Origin: Methanoregula sp. UBA64
GTDB lineage: Archaea > Halobacteriota > Methanomicrobia > Methanomicrobiales > Methanospirillaceae
Reading direction: 5' to 3'
DNA: 64,000 nucleotides
Assembly (NCBI RefSeq): GCF_002502735.1
Contig: NZ_DAQC01000004.1
Coordinates: 25,641-89,640 of the forward strand
Positions 62,413 to 64,000 of the stretch are shown here, piece by piece (positions within the stretch are counted from its first letter, which is position 1; each line of letters begins with the position of its first letter). The notes under the pieces are model-generated. The model ran no database searches, was not told where the DNA came from, and worked only from the letters and a program-made list of their open reading frames with translations. Position numbers and translations under genes: made by a program.

Positions 62413-62484
62413 TGGGCCCGACCGGATTCGAACCGGTGACCTTCGCCGTGTAAGGGCGACGTCATACCGCTAGACCACGAGCCC
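62413..62484 (-). tRNA. tRNA-Val (TAC)
   Basis: The minus strand folds as a tRNA: acceptor GGGCTCG/CGGGCCC, anticodon stem TCGCC/GGCGA around CTTACAC (anticodon TAC), T arm ACCGG-TTCGAAT-CCGGT, discriminator A at 62413. CCA is not encoded. A TATA-like TTTTAATAG lies about 30 nt upstream (62511-62519). Confidence 0.94.
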
Positions 62485-62905
62485 ACAGCCTACTAATGTC
62501 GGAGTGGGAACTATTAAAAGTGTCGGGATGTTTTGGCACTATAGTCGAAATATACCTGGGTTAAAATTACTTATAAACACAATTTTTTATATTAAATAAT
62601 AATTATGTATAATAATGAAACATTTGGATGATAATAACAAGAGATATATCTTGATGTATTTTGAAACAATAATACTTGCCATTCCAGAAAAATTTCTGGA
62701 GTGTGGTGAAACAAAGTAATTTGGAAAGATCATGAATTTCCTGAGCTCATTCCCTATTTTCGATAAATTCTGGGTAGCAGGGGGTTAGGGTAATCCTTGA
62801 AATAAACCAAAGCAGGGAGTTCGTACTGAGTACAAATCTTCTTCCAAGGGTTTACTCGAATACGAGAATATTCTTATTGACCATACTAAGAATAATACTG
62901 TCTGG
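62485..62905. other. AT-rich region next to tRNA-Val, no gene seen
   Basis: About 420 bp of very AT-rich DNA (for example 62570-62620 is almost only A and T). No open frame over 60 codons is convincing. It could be the left part of a decayed insertion or an easily melted region; neither is shown. Confidence 0.4.
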
Positions 62906-63205
62906 CTAAACCGAATATTTCGACTTGCTGATTTCGTAATCCACTCTTTGCAATTTGACGATACATCTTGGTGAGAAGATACTATCCCTGTAGATCATTC
63001 GATTGATGGTTACTCCATTCTGGGTAGGTTCATTACAAATCAGATAGAAAAAAATACGCCCATTCGCAAACGAAATCAGTGACCGTCTTTTGATTCCCTT
63101 GACCTTGAGAATCTCCTTGTGGATCTTTGTGACAATGTCTTCGTAGGATTTTCCTTCGACAATGACGATCAGGTCGTGGGCCCTGGTGACAAATTCGGTA
63201 CTCAT
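62906..63205 (-). CDS. Short ORF with a partial Lrp/RAM-like segment
   Basis: A 99-residue AT-rich ORF, start ATG 63205 preceded by GGGGGG. The first 40 residues (AHDLIVIVEGKSYEDIVTKI, HKEILKVKGIKRR) look like the second half of an Lrp/AsnC RAM domain; the rest matches nothing known. It lacks an HTH. It may be a fragment of a regulator or a small stand-alone sensor domain. Low confidence because it lies in a decayed region. Confidence 0.4.
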   Translation of the reverse strand: MSTEFVTRAHDLIVIVEGKSYEDIVTKIHKEILKVKGIKRRSLISFANGRIFFYLICNEPTQNGVTINRMIYRDSIFSPRCIVKLQRVDYEISKSKYSV

Positions 63206-63437
63206 GACCCCCCGATATTTTTTATGGCGGCCTTTGTTAGGTTCTCTTTTTCGGTCTAATGATCGATTGTTAAGTCGGCTTTTGATAGGGACAAAACCAG
63301 ATCGGCCAGAGTGGGAAACAGTCCCTTCAATAGTTGATGACAGAAGAGCCCAGCAGGTTCAAAACGGCTTCCCGGTGCCGGCAAAGAACCCTTATTACGG
63401 TTACGCATCCAAGCGGGATTGTACGGAGAGATGCGCG

Positions 63438-63923
63438 ATGATCTACCCGGTAATGAACGATATGATCCAGTATTTCGGAAACGATGTGCGGCGGATCAAC
63501 CATGCCCTGAAGGTGTACGATTTTGCCTGCCTGATCGCGGAGGAGAGCAATGTACGGGGTACCGAACGACAGGTTGTCGAGATCGCCGCCCTGCTCCACG
63601 ATATCGGGATAAAAGAGGCGGAGCGGAAGTACAAGTCATCGGCAAGCCGCTACCAGGAAGAGGAGGGCCCGGCAATTGCCCGCGGGATCCTCGCACCCCG
63701 CCACCTTGACGAAAAAACTCTCGACCGTATCTGTTACATTATCGGGAACCACCACACGTATACGAAGATCGACGGCACCGATTTCCAGATCCTTGTTGAA
63801 GCGGATTTCATCGTGAATATCTATGAGGACGAGATGAAACCCGAGGTTGTCCAAAGCATCAAAACAAAGGTCTTCAAAACGGAGGCCGGGACCCGGCTCC
63901 TTGAGGATATGTACCCGGGTTGA
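63438..63923 (+). CDS. HD-domain phosphohydrolase
   Basis: A 161-residue metal-dependent phosphohydrolase of the HD superfamily. Start ATG 63438 with GGAGAG 7 nt upstream; the longer frame to 63162 is AT-rich upstream and unlike coding sequence. Metal ligands: H in RRINHALKVYDFA (about residue 19), H-D in ALLHDIGIKEAE (about 53-54), the later H in IIGNHHTYT (about 102) and D in VEADFIVNIYED (about 119). It would hydrolyse a nucleotide or similar phosphate ester; substrate unknown. It stands alone at the right end; 63924-64000 shows nothing further. Confidence 0.87.
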   Translation: MIYPVMNDMIQYFGNDVRRINHALKVYDFACLIAEESNVRGTERQVVEIAALLHDIGIKEAERKYKSSASRYQEEEGPAIARGILAPRHLDEKTLDRICYIIGNHHTYTKIDGTDFQILVEADFIVNIYEDEMKPEVVQSIKTKVFKTEAGTRLLEDMYPG

Positions 63924-64000
63924 GCCCCTCAGGATTTTTCCCGGAATTCTCAGCTACGGACCTGAGGTTCTTTTGAAAAGCTCAGCAACCGATCCGCTCT

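Noticed and set aside
62148..62473. Plus-strand ORFs ending in GPTGFEPVTFAV or GPDRIRTGDLRRVRA
   Set aside because: These endings are the well-known artefact of translating the antisense of a tRNA; the tRNA-Val occupies 62413-62484.
62040..62700. Similar CCAGAAAAA-TTTC stretches near 62090 and 62682
   Set aside because: Only about 15 matching bases in AT-rich DNA; not enough to call a repeat or attachment site.
63162..63437. N-terminal extension of the HD-domain protein
   Set aside because: Upstream codons are AT-rich and unlike the family; GGAGAG precedes ATG 63438.
1..64000. CRISPR arrays, rRNA genes or complete insertion sequences
   Set aside because: No regularly spaced repeats, no rRNA-like sequence and no intact transposase were seen in the window.

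Overview
The window is from a euryarchaeal methanogen, most likely of the order Methanomicrobiales (Methanoregula-like). It carries methenyl-H4MPT cyclohydrolase (mch), a four-subunit pyruvate:ferredoxin oxidoreductase, methanogenesis marker protein 12, archaeal L7Ae/S28e/L24e ribosomal proteins, Orc1/Cdc6, Hef and CetZ. TATA-type promoters sit 25-40 nt upstream of starts, and there are many PKD/PEGA/PAS proteins. The order is inferred from protein style and gene content; no search was run.

Layout: 1-7.7 kb holds a truncated TPR protein, a CxxCxxCC protein, a lipoprotein, a PH-domain/zinc-ribbon membrane protein, a HEAT-repeat protein and a cache-HAMP-PAS sensor. 7.7-17.5 kb holds metG, a PKD surface protein, an RNB ribonuclease, a UPF0173 hydrolase, an HTH protein and glyS. 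17.5-21.7 kb holds hef and an AT-rich membrane ORF between two inverted copies of a GC-rich palindromic element, then an intergenic region with three copies of a 25-30 bp repeat. 21.7-26.4 kb holds small conserved proteins, DUF308 and PEGA proteins, a DHH phosphoesterase and tRNA-Phe. 26.6-34.7 kb holds tandem CPA2 antiporters, a PAS histidine kinase, the archaeal riboflavin-pathway reductase and an ArsB/SLC13-type permease with an apparent N-terminal frameshift. 34.7-35.9 kb is a small accessory patch (nucleotidyltransferase, broken ORFs). 36-44.2 kb is core metabolism: porCDAB, methanogenesis marker 12, a sugar epimerase, apgM with an unusual start, cdc6 and mch. 44.4-52.8 kb holds secreted and sensor proteins, acyP, thrC, a nitrilase-family enzyme and marC. 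52.8-54.0 kb is the rpl7ae-rps28e-rpl24e-ndk operon. 54.2-59.1 kb is a four-gene membrane glycan/lipid operon, divergent from cetZ and an overlapping gene for a membrane-anchored secreted protein (59.3-61.6 kb). 61.6-63.4 kb is a decayed AT-rich region with an integrase remnant and tRNA-Val, followed by an HD-domain gene.

Por links acetyl-CoA to pyruvate with reduced ferredoxin, ApgM is a lower-glycolysis/gluconeogenesis step, and Mch is a step of the CO2-to-methane pathway. Most other genes concern the cell surface, sensing and information processing. The least explained units are the cetZ plus membrane-protein operon, the divergent glycan operon, the hef-flanking inverted elements, and several start or frame anomalies in otherwise well conserved genes.
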